Assembly: GCA_903939515.1 (NCBI GenBank)
Contig: CAJAHH010000020.1
Location: 1-59,723 of the forward strand
Direction: 5' to 3'
Origin: an uncultured Verrucomicrobiota bacterium
GTDB lineage: Bacteria; Verrucomicrobiota; Verrucomicrobiia; Limisphaerales; UBA9464
DNA length: 59,723 nt
In this document: positions 1 to 7,732 of the stretch, piece after piece
Numbering within the stretch: the stretch's first letter is position 1
Layout of the letters: each line of letters starts with the position of its first letter
Program-made: the position numbers and the translations under genes
The notes under the pieces: model-generated
The model's database searches: none
What the model was told of the DNA's origin: nothing
What the model saw: the letters and a program-made list of their open reading frames with translations, nothing else

Positions 1-219
1 CTCACGGACTTCCGGCACCCGGATTAGCAAATGAAAGTGATTGGCCATCATGCAGTAGGTAATCACCTCCAACCCGCAGAACGCCGAAAGCGACATCAGA
101 ATCTCAGACATCTTCTCCCGACACGCCTCATTCAAGAGCTTTTCCCCACCCACAGTCCTCGAAATGCAGTGGTATACAGCACTCCTCCCCTCCTGCCCCT
201 TGATCCGCGCCAACCTCAT
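1..219 (-). CDS. REP-associated tyrosine transposase (RAYT/Y1 HUH), partial at window edge
   Basis: Reading the minus strand from an ATG at 219 gives 73 codons open to the window edge. They contain YHCISR near the N-terminus and MANHFHLLIRVPE near the edge. Both are hallmarks of the Y1_Tnp (IS200-like) single-strand transposase family, with the HUH-type metal-binding His-x-His in the NHFHLLI block. These proteins nick and join single-stranded DNA at palindromic REP sequences through a catalytic tyrosine, which here would lie outside the window. The sequence is intact as far as it goes, and its 5' end faces rex across about 100 bp. No IS ends are visible, as expected for domesticated single-copy RAYT genes. 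The family call is firm; whether the full gene is functional cannot be seen. Confidence 0.85.
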   Translation of the reverse strand, partial: MRLARIKGQEGRSAVYHCISRTVGGEKLLNEACREKMSEILMSLSAFCGLEVITYCMMANHFHLLIRVPEVRE

Positions 220-321
220 CCCCTAAAACTATCCACATCCCCCTCCACGTCAATAACTTTGAACCTGTCACTTTATTTAAATCGCTTGCGGTAAGCTTCG
301 AGACTTTGCAATGTGTGAGGA

Positions 322-954
322 GTGAACAAGGCGGCGCGACCAGAGATTCCCAGGAAGACGGTCTACCGTCTTTCTCAGTATCTGCGTAGCTTGCAGCGTT
401 TGAAGGGCAACGGCATTCAAACGGTGAGCAGTGAGGCGCTCGCCAAGGCAGCCGGGGTCAAGCCGACGCAGTTGCGCAAGGATTTAACCTATCTAGGCCA
501 GTTCGGTACGCGAGGGCTTGGTTACGATGCGATCCAGTTGGCGGAGATGATTACGTCGCACTTGGGAACCAACCGGCTGCAACCCGTGGTCCTTGTTGGT
601 GTGGGTAATCTGGGAAGTGCGCTGCTTCAGTATCGAGGGTTCGAACCCGAGGGGTTCGAAATCGTAGCCGCGTTCGACTTGGACCCGGATCGCCCCAGGG
701 AAACCCCTCTCCGGGTTCCTTTACTCGGTATGGATCGACTAGAGTCGACGTTGTCCGAGCACCATGTTCGAATGGCAATCTTATCTGTACCTGCGGCTGC
801 AGCTCAGGAGGTGACCAATCGTCTGGTGGAGGCCGGTGTGCTGGGGATTCTCAATTTCGCCCCGATCGTGCCCGTGGTTCCAGACCATGTAGTGGTGAAT
901 CATGTGAATCTAGCCATCGAATTGGAGAATCTAAGTTACTTCTTAAACGACTGA
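322..954 (+). CDS. rex: Redox-sensing transcriptional repressor Rex
   Basis: A 210-residue protein of the usual Rex length. Residues about 8-80 form the winged-helix DNA-binding domain (conserved segment QLRKDLTYLGQFGTRGLGY). A Rossmann domain follows with GVGNLG at 93-98, and the C-terminus IELENLSYFL matches the domain-swapped helix of the family. Rex senses the NADH/NAD+ ratio and represses respiratory and fermentative genes when NADH is low. The start is a GTG at 322, preceded by a stop in frame; a GAGG lies almost against it, so initiation may be weak or the true start slightly downstream. It is followed by rlmN after 48 bp. I saw no clear Rex palindrome in this window, so its targets are unknown. 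A cbb3 oxidase operon lies far downstream in the same window. Confidence 0.93.
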   Translation: MNKAARPEIPRKTVYRLSQYLRSLQRLKGNGIQTVSSEALAKAAGVKPTQLRKDLTYLGQFGTRGLGYDAIQLAEMITSHLGTNRLQPVVLVGVGNLGSALLQYRGFEPEGFEIVAAFDLDPDRPRETPLRVPLLGMDRLESTLSEHHVRMAILSVPAAAAQEVTNRLVEAGVLGILNFAPIVPVVPDHVVVNHVNLAIELENLSYFLND

Positions 955-1002
955 GATCTTCGGAGATCCGCTGTTCTCCATCCGTATCGTGTCCGCATCG
1001 TC

Positions 1003-2205
1003 ATGAATCCCCCAAATCAGGAATCTCCATTACCCCAGCCCCTCTGTTTACCGGATATCCGGAACGAAACTCGGACAACGCTGGCCGCTCAGTTCGCAGC
1101 ATGGAATGAACCGTCGTACCGACTGGACCAACTCCTAAATTGGCTATACGTGAGGCGGGCCGGGAGTTGGGACTCCATGACCAATCTCTCTAAATTACTG
1201 CGATCTCAGCTGGCCTCAACTTGGAGCCTGGGATCTCTGGGTCTGGTGCGCAAACAGGGCTCGCAAGATAGTACTCAGAAATTCCTGTGGCGACTAAAGG
1301 ACGGGGCTCTGATCGAAAGTGTTCTTATACCCGCCAACCCCGCCCTGTACGGCGAGGGTGCTGACCGCCACACACTCTGCGTATCAACACAAGTGGGCTG
1401 CGCCTACGGCTGCCGCTTCTGCGCCAGCGGTCTGGATGGATGGAAGCGAAACCTCACCCCTTGGGAAATCATCGGGCAAATCATCGGAGTAGAATGCTGG
1501 CACGCCCAACAACCCCATACCCCCGATGTGTCGGCCTCCGACAAAGCCACAAGCCACCGACTCGTCAATAATCTGGTGATCATGGGCATGGGGGAACCTA
1601 TGGCCAATTATGACAATCTAATGGTGGCTCTGCGTTCGCTGAACGCTCCGTGGGGCGGCGGGATCGGTGCCAGAAAAATCACCATCTCCACCAGTGGTTT
1701 GGCTCCAAAAATTCGCCAATTGGCCGATGAACCGGAGCAGTTCCGCCTGGCAATTTCTCTTCATGGAGCCACCGACGTGGTCCGGAACCAAATCATGCCG
1801 ATCAACCGGAAGTATCCGCTGGCCGAACTAACTCAGGCTTGTAGTCACTATCTGGAAAAGAAGGGAAAGATGATCACCTTGGAGTACATTCTGATCGATG
1901 GGGTCAATGAGGCTCTCGCAGAGGTCAAACCGTTGGCCGATCTTGCTCTACGTCTGCACGCCAAGGTGAACCTGATCCCTTACAACACGGTCGAAGGTTT
2001 GCCCTGGAAACGCCCCGAAGAGTCCCGGTGTCAGCGATTCGCTGAGGCCCTTTCGCGCTCTGGAGTCACCTGTACTCTCCGGCTGGAAAAAGGGCACGAC
2101 ATCGATGCAGCCTGCGGGCAACTCCGCCTGAAGACCGAACGCGAACTCGCCTCTCTCGACGCAATTCCCGGCTCCGGCATGGACCAAACGGGACTCGAGG
2201 CATAG
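1003..2205 (+). CDS. rlmN: Dual-specificity 23S rRNA/tRNA (adenine-C2)-methyltransferase RlmN
   Basis: A radical-SAM methyltransferase that modifies C2 of A2503 in 23S rRNA and, in many bacteria, A37 of some tRNAs. The 4Fe-4S cluster motif CxxxCxxC is Cys133, Cys137 and Cys140 (GCAYGCRFCASG). The two catalytic cysteines appear as Cys126 in TLCVSTQ and Cys371 in HDIDAACGQLR, in positions equivalent to the E. coli pair. GMGEP, the SAM-binding element, follows the cluster. The 400-residue length is normal; the last ~20 residues look non-conserved. The ATG at 1003 is the first good start. hisH starts only 5 bp after the stop, so the two genes are probably co-transcribed, although they share no pathway. 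Confidence 0.95.
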   Translation: MNPPNQESPLPQPLCLPDIRNETRTTLAAQFAAWNEPSYRLDQLLNWLYVRRAGSWDSMTNLSKLLRSQLASTWSLGSLGLVRKQGSQDSTQKFLWRLKDGALIESVLIPANPALYGEGADRHTLCVSTQVGCAYGCRFCASGLDGWKRNLTPWEIIGQIIGVECWHAQQPHTPDVSASDKATSHRLVNNLVIMGMGEPMANYDNLMVALRSLNAPWGGGIGARKITISTSGLAPKIRQLADEPEQFRLAISLHGATDVVRNQIMPINRKYPLAELTQACSHYLEKKGKMITLEYILIDGVNEALAEVKPLADLALRLHAKVNLIPYNTVEGLPWKRPEESRCQRFAEALSRSGVTCTLRLEKGHDIDAACGQLRLKTERELASLDAIPGSGMDQTGLEA

Positions 2206-2210
2206 TCTCG

Positions 2211-2864
2211 TTGCCGGTGATCGCGCTCCTCGATTACGATTCCGGGAACATCCGCAGCGTAGAAAAAGCTCTCCGCAAGACGGGTGCGGAGGTGGTGCGG
2301 ACGCGCACTCCGGAGGCCTTGGCCGGCGCTCAAGGCATCGTCCTGCCCGGTGTGGGTGCCTTTGACGACTGCATCCAGGCCATGGAGCGGCAGGGGCTTC
2401 TTGGTGCGGTGCGCGCATGGATCGCAGCCGACCGACCCTTTCTGGGAATTTGTGTCGGCTATCAGGCTCTCTTCGAGCGAAGCGAAGAATTTAATTCGCG
2501 CGCCTCAGGACTCGGAATCTTTCAAGGGCCAGTGGTTCGATTCGAACCCACCCAGGAGATGCCTCACTTGAAGATTCCACAAATCGGCTGGAACCAAATC
2601 CACCTCCGCCAACCCGATTGCCCGCTCTACCGCGGAATCCCCGAGGGCAGTTGGTTCTACTTCGTTCACAGTTTCTACCCCCGCCCCGCCAACCCAATCC
2701 TCGTGGCCACTGAAACCACCTATGGGGCAACCTTTGCTTCGTCCGTTTGGCGCGGAAACACGTTCGCTACCCAGTTCCATCCGGAAAAGAGTCAGGAAAA
2801 TGGACTCCGTTTGTTGGCCAATTTTGTGGAAATAGCCGAGGCGAGTCCTGCCGTAGAGCAGTGA
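2211..2864 (+). CDS. hisH: Imidazole glycerol phosphate synthase, glutaminase subunit HisH
   Basis: Class I glutamine amidotransferase that feeds ammonia to HisF in histidine biosynthesis. The nucleophile elbow is LGICVGYQALF with Cys81. The rest of the triad is His190 and Glu192 in TQFHPEKS, and the N-terminal LLDYDSGNIRSVEKAL is diagnostic of HisH. The start is a TTG at 2211, 5 bp after rlmN, with nothing better in frame. At 217 residues it is slightly longer than usual, from a short C-terminal tail. HisF and the other his genes are not in the window, so histidine genes appear dispersed. The gene ends 9 bp from the convergent glycosyltransferase. Confidence 0.94.
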   Translation: MPVIALLDYDSGNIRSVEKALRKTGAEVVRTRTPEALAGAQGIVLPGVGAFDDCIQAMERQGLLGAVRAWIAADRPFLGICVGYQALFERSEEFNSRASGLGIFQGPVVRFEPTQEMPHLKIPQIGWNQIHLRQPDCPLYRGIPEGSWFYFVHSFYPRPANPILVATETTYGATFASSVWRGNTFATQFHPEKSQENGLRLLANFVEIAEASPAVEQ

Positions 2865-2873
2865 CTCACCTGC

Positions 2874-3956
2874 TCACCCATCGGTCCGAATGCCTGCGAC
2901 CCAGGAGTCCAGAAAACTCAAGACCGACTCCACCGAAACCGAGGACATGATGCCCAGCAATTCGTCGGCGGTGCCGGCGATCGGTCGACCGTCGTAGCGA
3001 TAAAAGTCGAGGTGGCGTCCTGCGATGGAGGGATTGGGAATTAATGTCCAATCGACCCTTCTCGGATGCACCGGCCGGTTCAGGGTCGGTGTCTCGATGA
3101 CCCACTGCCGGGGCACCCCCATCGCGGCGGCGATATGCATGAACACGGTGTCCACACTTAGGAACCCCTGGGCATGGCCAACCAAAGCCATCGCTTCCCG
3201 CAAGCCGGGACACTCGGCCTCCACAAATTCAGCGCCCGCTTGACGCAACTGAGCGTGCAAGGCCCGCTCTTCCTGGGCGCCGAAGAGGACCACGGGAATG
3301 GATGGGCTCCGCCGTCGCCATTCCTGAAGCAGTTGAGCATAGTGACCCACAGGCCATCGACGCAGCGCGAGGTTCTTTGTGCCGCCCGACCCGGTGTGAA
3401 TACCCAGCCACGGACGCCCCAAAAGCTTTCGCTTCTCCAACCAGCCCATCGCCCATTGCCGCTCCTCTTCGGACAGGAAGACTTCGTACTCAGGGCTCGG
3501 TAACTGAGGGGATAAACCCAACAATCCCAACAGTCGGGCATTGTTCTCCATCACATGCAGCGAATAGTCCTGAGGCAGCGACTGGGTCACCAACAACCGA
3601 TCCATCCATGACTGATTTTCATATTCGTGACTCAGTCTCACACGGGCGCCAATTAAGCGGGCAATCAGCCGATATCCACGACGACCCTGAGTATGGGTGT
3701 TGATGGAGAGGTCATAGCGGCGACCTCGCAATTCCAAGCAACGGGCTGCCGATGAGGCTTGGCTCGTCTTCAGAAAATCATGTTGGATCACCTCCCGGAC
3801 ATGGGGATTGCTCCGAAGCACTTGAGCGGCCCCGGCCCACAAAACCAGCACATCTAGGGTGGCTGACGGGTACTGGAGGCGCAATTCGTGCAGCATTGGG
3901 GTCGCCATGAGCGTGTCGCCAATGCCGGAAAGAGACAGGACGAGAATGCGATTCAC
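2874..3956 (-). CDS. Glycosyltransferase family 9 (heptosyltransferase-like)
   Basis: GT9 proteins transfer heptose or related sugars to lipopolysaccharide core or other cell-envelope glycans at the inner membrane. The N-terminus has the family block NRILVLSLSGIGDTLMATPML. The C-terminal half has LGIHTGSGGTKNLALRRWP and DTVFMHIAAAMGVP, typical of the sugar-nucleotide side of the fold. The most likely start is a GTG at 3956, directly before NRILVL; the frame is open 12 codons further to 3992. About 360 residues is normal for GT9. Acceptor and donor cannot be told from sequence. It is a single gene, convergent with hisH, and no other LPS genes are adjacent. Confidence 0.85.
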   Translation of the reverse strand: MNRILVLSLSGIGDTLMATPMLHELRLQYPSATLDVLVLWAGAAQVLRSNPHVREVIQHDFLKTSQASSAARCLELRGRRYDLSINTHTQGRRGYRLIARLIGARVRLSHEYENQSWMDRLLVTQSLPQDYSLHVMENNARLLGLLGLSPQLPSPEYEVFLSEEERQWAMGWLEKRKLLGRPWLGIHTGSGGTKNLALRRWPVGHYAQLLQEWRRRSPSIPVVLFGAQEERALHAQLRQAGAEFVEAECPGLREAMALVGHAQGFLSVDTVFMHIAAAMGVPRQWVIETPTLNRPVHPRRVDWTLIPNPSIAGRHLDFYRYDGRPIAGTADELLGIMSSVSVESVLSFLDSWVAGIRTDG

Positions 3957-4251
3957 CGTGCGGCCACGGTACGAAGCCTCACCCACGACCACAAGGTATG
4001 GAAGCTCCTGAGGATGGTCGGATGGCCGGTGCTGAGTGGTTCCGGTCTCTCAAAAAAACCACGGAAAAGATTTTGTCACCCTAAATAACTTGCGGCGCTC
4101 TCGGTTCAGAAGGATCTTAAAGCTCCGCAGGCGGCAACACAGTCCTCGATGTTGCCAATTTTTTCCCCCGGTAAAATCCCCGTTCGGAACTGCGTTGGCG
4201 TCTTCAAAGGCGCTACCGAGGTAAGCTCATCCGATCCAGACCCATTTTCAA
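3957..4251. other. Divergent intergenic region with rho leader
   Basis: About 295 bp separate the divergent glycosyltransferase and rho starts. No open frame with coding character is seen. The half near rho is A/T-richer, with a poly-T stretch at 4158-4164 and TAAAAT at 4172-4177, a possible -10 element whose -35 (TTGCCA at 4152) sits too close to be convincing. A leader is plausible because rho genes are often autoregulated by termination in their 5' UTR, but no defined hairpin-plus-U-tract was found. Confidence 0.3.
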
Positions 4252-5856
4252 ATGCCCCGCGCACCTAAAGACCCGTCCGAGCCCAAAAAGGCCCGGACGC
4301 CCCGCAAGAAAGCTGAAGCCCAACCAGAACTGCTCGAAGAAAAACCGGCTTCCACAGACGCCCCCAAGGCACCTAAGGCTCCCAAGGCCTCTAAGGCAGA
4401 GTCGATCGCCGAAGACACATCACTCACTGTTCGGCCTCCGGCTCCAGAACCGGCCGGTTCCCGAGAGGCCGATGATGAACCCTTGGTGGCGAAGGCCTCT
4501 CCGCTACCGCCTCGAGCCCGGATGGCGGCGCCCAACGACGACACTCCCGCGCCTGACGCTCCGGAGAAACCTAAGGTGGTTGTCGAACCCAAGAACCTCA
4601 ACCTGCACGAATTGCAACCGATGCCCATCGGTTCTCTGGCCGATGTGGCCAAGCACTTCGGCATCGAAAATTACGGCACTCTCAAGCGGCAGGAGATCAT
4701 CTTCCAGATCGTCCAACGCAACTTGGCTGCCGGCGGTATCATCAACACCCGCGGGGTCTTGGAGGTCATGCCAGAGGGCTTTGGTTTCCTGCGTTCCCCA
4801 GCCTTCAACTACCTGCCCTGCCCGGAAGACATTTATGTCTCCCCCTCGCAAATCCGGCGCTTTGATCTCGCCACTGGCGACGATGTCGAGGGGCAGGTCC
4901 GCCCACCGAAGGATAAAGAGAAGTTCTACGCCCTGCTCAAGGTAGAGCGCGTGGCCGGGATCGATCCCGACAAGGCCAAGGAAAAAACCCATTTCGATAA
5001 CCTCACCCCGCTGTTCCCGAACCGACGTTTTCTCCTCGAGACCGCGCAGGATGAGTACAGCACTCGCGTGGTAGATATCGTCTGCCCGGTCGGCAAGGGC
5101 ACCCGCGGACTCATCGTCGCCCCGCCCCGCACCGGCAAAACGGTGCTGATGCAGAAGCTGGCTAACGCCATCCTGAAGAACAATCAGGACAGCCACCTCA
5201 TCATTCTGCTGATCGATGAGCGCCCGGAAGAAGTCACCGACATGGAGCGTTCCTGCCGCGGTGCCGAGGTCGTGAGTTCCACGTTCGACGAACCGCCCGA
5301 GCGGCATGTTCAGGTGGCCGAAATGGTCATCGAAAAGGCCCGACGAATGGTCGAACACAAGAAGGATGTCGTGATCCTCTTGGACTCCATCACCCGACTG
5401 GCCCGCGCCTACAACACCGTACAACCGCACTCAGGCAAGATCCTCTCCGGCGGCGTGGATGCCAATGCACTCCACAAGCCAAAGCGATTCTTCGGTGCGG
5501 CCCGAAACATTGAGGAAGGTGGTTCCCTGACCATTATGGCCACCGCCCTAGTGGACACAGGAAGCCGAATGGACGAAGTCATCTTCGAGGAGTTCAAGGG
5601 CACCGGAAATATGGAGATCCATCTCGATCGATCTCTGGTGGACCGCCGCGTCTTCCCCTCGATCAACATCGAGAAATCCGGCACTCGCAAAGAGGAGTTG
5701 CTCTACCATCCCGACGAGTACCAGCGGATCTCGGTCCTTCGTCGTGCTTTGGTGGGAGTTCCGCCCGTGGAGTCCATGGATCTGCTGCTCGGAAAACTCA
5801 AAAAGACGCCGAACAACATCATGTTCCTGCTCTCGATGGGGCCGGGTTCGCGCTGA
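4252..5856 (+). CDS. rho: Transcription termination factor Rho with N-terminal extension
   Basis: Hexameric RNA-dependent ATPase that releases transcripts. Residues 1 to about 115 form a Lys/Pro/Ala/Glu-rich, low-complexity extension absent from E. coli Rho. The Rho N-terminal helical domain ([20 protein letters not shown]) and the cold-shock-like RNA-binding domain ([16 protein letters not shown]) follow. The ATPase core has a P-loop [12 protein letters not shown] (about 287-298), Walker [16 protein letters not shown] (about 373-387) and the secondary RNA-binding Q/R-loop region [21 protein letters not shown]. The P-loop reads PPRTGKT where E. coli has PPKAGKT. The 534 residues are explained by the extension. 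The ATG at 4252 fits the extension; the proximal leader may contribute to regulation. A 553-bp gene-free stretch follows. Confidence 0.95.
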   Translation: MPRAPKDPSEPKKARTPRKKAEAQPELLEEKPASTDAPKAPKAPKASKAESIAEDTSLTVRPPAPEPAGSREADDEPLVAKASPLPPRARMAAPNDDTPAPDAPEKPKVVVEPKNLNLHELQPMPIGSLADVAKHFGIENYGTLKRQEIIFQIVQRNLAAGGIINTRGVLEVMPEGFGFLRSPAFNYLPCPEDIYVSPSQIRRFDLATGDDVEGQVRPPKDKEKFYALLKVERVAGIDPDKAKEKTHFDNLTPLFPNRRFLLETAQDEYSTRVVDIVCPVGKGTRGLIVAPPRTGKTVLMQKLANAILKNNQDSHLIILLIDERPEEVTDMERSCRGAEVVSSTFDEPPERHVQVAEMVIEKARRMVEHKKDVVILLDSITRLARAYNTVQPHSGKILSGGVDANALHKPKRFFGAARNIEEGGSLTIMATALVDTGSRMDEVIFEEFKGTGNMEIHLDRSLVDRRVFPSINIEKSGTRKEELLYHPDEYQRISVLRRALVGVPPVESMDLLLGKLKKTPNNIMFLLSMGPGSR

Positions 5857-6409
5857 ACGGTCTGGTGGCAAATCAGGTCTCCGGGGGGCCTCCTCCCGGG
5901 ACCTCGTTTCCGAAGAAGCCTGGCGACTAGCAGCCAGAGATCCGATAAACCCAAGGGATTCCAGAAATCAGGACTTCAAGAACTTCAGGATCCAACGGGG
6001 GATCGAGGGTCAGTTAAATTTCAGGGAATTCACGGGTCAGCAGGCTCGCCCGAGCCCGACCTTTCTAACGCAGCCTTCAGTGCTCTCAGCAACGTTCCGG
6101 AATCCACGGAAAGTGGCCGGTTTGAAATTCGCGGTTTTGCCGGATCCTCGGATCCGTTTTCTTTCCAGAATTAGCGCCCGCGTTTCTTTCTTCTTCCAGA
6201 TGAGGCCGAACGCGTCCGGGGCCCACCAGAGTTGATCAGAATTCGTTTGGGACAACCGACAAGCTCAGGCTCGATCGATGATCCGTTGAATTTCTTAGCT
6301 CAGTGATTTTCAAACCGGCAGGCTTCATCGGTTTTTACACCGTCAGGGACACAGCACCTCAACGGCTTCACCTCACTGCTCACAGGGCACACTTTATTCC
6401 AGCCCTGCT
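5857..6409. other. Gene-free convergent region between rho and the MerR gene
   Basis: About 550 bp without a credible gene on either strand; short open frames here have no family resemblance. It contains several inverted repeats: GGCTCG-CC-CGAGCC at 6043-6056, a near-perfect hairpin with T-rich tail at 6141-6160, and a weak AAACCG/CGGTTT pair at 6312-6334. Both flanking genes end here, so the region serves at least as a convergent terminator. The length is more than that needs. A small RNA or a decayed gene is possible but unsupported. Confidence 0.4.
6141..6166 (+). terminator. Putative Rho-independent terminator downstream of rho
   Basis: CGGATCC-TC-GGATCCG is a perfect inverted repeat with 7-nt arms. 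It is directly followed by TTTTCTTTCC on the plus strand, giving a hairpin plus broken U-tract. It lies 285 bp beyond the rho stop codon, so it would end a long 3' region. The stem is short and the tail is interrupted, so efficiency is uncertain. Confidence 0.45.
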
Positions 6410-7480
6410 TCAGCCACGACCGACGGAACCTGAGGAGTTTTCACCCCGTAACTCATTGAGCTGCAACCTAAGGTCTTCAAGGTTGCCCACTCGGATCGCA
6501 CCGATCGCGTCGATATCGGACTGGTAGGCGCAGCTGGCCCGCCCTCCGACAAGAATGCGCGTGGCTCCGGGGAGCAGTCGTCGCAGGAGCTTCAGTTCCT
6601 GAGGGAGAAGCGGATCATCCGTCGGGTGCACGATACTTAGGCCGACGGCCCTCGCACCCTGGTGAATGGCTACACTGACAATTTCCTCGGCGGGCAGGCA
6701 GGCGCCACCATAAACCACCCGCCACCCCATGCCGGTCGACGCGGCAGCAACGATGATGGCCCCCAGTTCGTGGAGCTGACCCGAGGGAGTCGCCACCACC
6801 AGAACGGGCGCCCGCGGGTGCAGAGCAATCGGCCGGGCAATGTTGCCCAGAAATGTTCTCAGGACCGCTGTAGCCACATGTTCGTGAGCCACCTTGACCT
6901 GCCCCGTCAACCATCCCTCACCGATCCGCTCGACCAAGGGGACGATCAACTCGCTCAGCAAACGAATCTGCCCCATCGCCACCGAGGCTCGCTCCAACAA
7001 GCCTTCGAGAGCCACGGCATCCATGCGCAGGACAGCCTCGAAGGCTCCCTCCAAAAATCCAAACGACCCCTCGATGGAGGGCCCAGCCACGGCAAATGGA
7101 AAGCGGCTGATGTTTGATACCCTCAGAGAGCCCGCTTCTTCCACTTCGCCAGTGTCTGTTGAGGCTCCCGCCGAGGCCTCCGGAGGCACCCCTCGAGGAC
7201 GACCGACCGACGAAGCTCCTCGTTCTGAATTCGACAGCAAAGATCGCAGGGATTCGAGGGGAATGGAGGCGATGGTTCCGATAGAAAACCCGGCTTCAGT
7301 GGCTTGGCGCAGCAAGGTTAGGCGCCCAATGTCCGCGGCGGAATACAGGCGCTGTTTTCCCTCCGAACGGGTTGGTTGGACCGTCTGATACCGCTTTTCC
7401 CACGCACGAATAACATGGGGACTCAACCCCGTTTGCCGCGCAACGGTTTTGATCGAATGCTTTACCAAGACCTCACTCAT
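6410..7480 (-). CDS. MerR-family regulator with cobalamin-binding domain (CarH/LitR-like)
   Basis: A 356-residue regulator. Residues 8-75 form a MerR winged helix (IKTVARQTGLSPHVIRAWEKRY). Residues 80-135 are a low-complexity linker, about 140-215 a helical bundle, and 225-340 a B12-binding Rossmann domain. Trp190 and Glu200-His201 reproduce the W-x9-EH signature of adenosylcobalamin photoreceptors of the CarH/LitR type. His237, in GQLHELG, is placed like the lower axial ligand of Thermus CarH (47 residues after the Trp, against 46). Family members repress carotenoid or light-response genes in the dark and release DNA when light breaks the Co-C bond. The first residue of the usual DxHxxG motif is Gln here, as in other non-catalytic binders. 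It is divergent from a sigma factor gene 252 bp away, which may be its target. Confidence 0.88.
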   Translation of the reverse strand: MSEVLVKHSIKTVARQTGLSPHVIRAWEKRYQTVQPTRSEGKQRLYSAADIGRLTLLRQATEAGFSIGTIASIPLESLRSLLSNSERGASSVGRPRGVPPEASAGASTDTGEVEEAGSLRVSNISRFPFAVAGPSIEGSFGFLEGAFEAVLRMDAVALEGLLERASVAMGQIRLLSELIVPLVERIGEGWLTGQVKVAHEHVATAVLRTFLGNIARPIALHPRAPVLVVATPSGQLHELGAIIVAAASTGMGWRVVYGGACLPAEEIVSVAIHQGARAVGLSIVHPTDDPLLPQELKLLRRLLPGATRILVGGRASCAYQSDIDAIGAIRVGNLEDLRLQLNELRGENSSGSVGRG

Positions 7481-7732
7481 CTGCGCACACGGTTAGCCCA
7501 TAGTTCCATACAATCAAGGACATGAGGCTGCAAGCCGAAGACTTTATTTTGAAGAGCGTCAAATCGGAACAAAAGCTCACCAAAACCTCCTGACGGGTGA
7601 ATTTTGTTAACTCTTACTTAGACAACTGTGCATCAAACTGTTGACACCTTTCGTTCTATCCCTCATTCTCACTCTGCGGGTCGGTGAACCCTCAATTTTC
7701 TCGAAACAGTCACTGATCCCACTCCTCCCTCG
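7481..7732. promoter_or_regulatory. Divergent control region of the CarH-like and sigma genes
   Basis: A 252-bp shared upstream region. A TTGACA hexamer lies at 7641-7646 in the right orientation for the sigma gene, but no good -10 follows at 16-18 bp. AACTGT occurs at 7624-7629 and 7636-7641 with a related AACTCT at 7609-7614, a loosely spaced direct-repeat pattern overlapping the putative -35. CarH-type repressors can bind direct repeats over a promoter -35, so this is a candidate operator. The repeats are short and may be chance. Confidence 0.3.

Noticed and set aside
31-294. 87-aa plus-strand open frame
   Set aside because: It is the antisense shadow of the RAYT transposase read on the minus strand.
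3993-4251. tRNA or riboswitch upstream of rho
   Set aside because: No cloverleaf, no recognised aptamer core, and no clear hairpin plus U-tract.
4504-5430. 308-aa minus-strand open frame inside rho
   Set aside because: Antisense shadow of Rho; Rho motifs on the plus strand are unambiguous.
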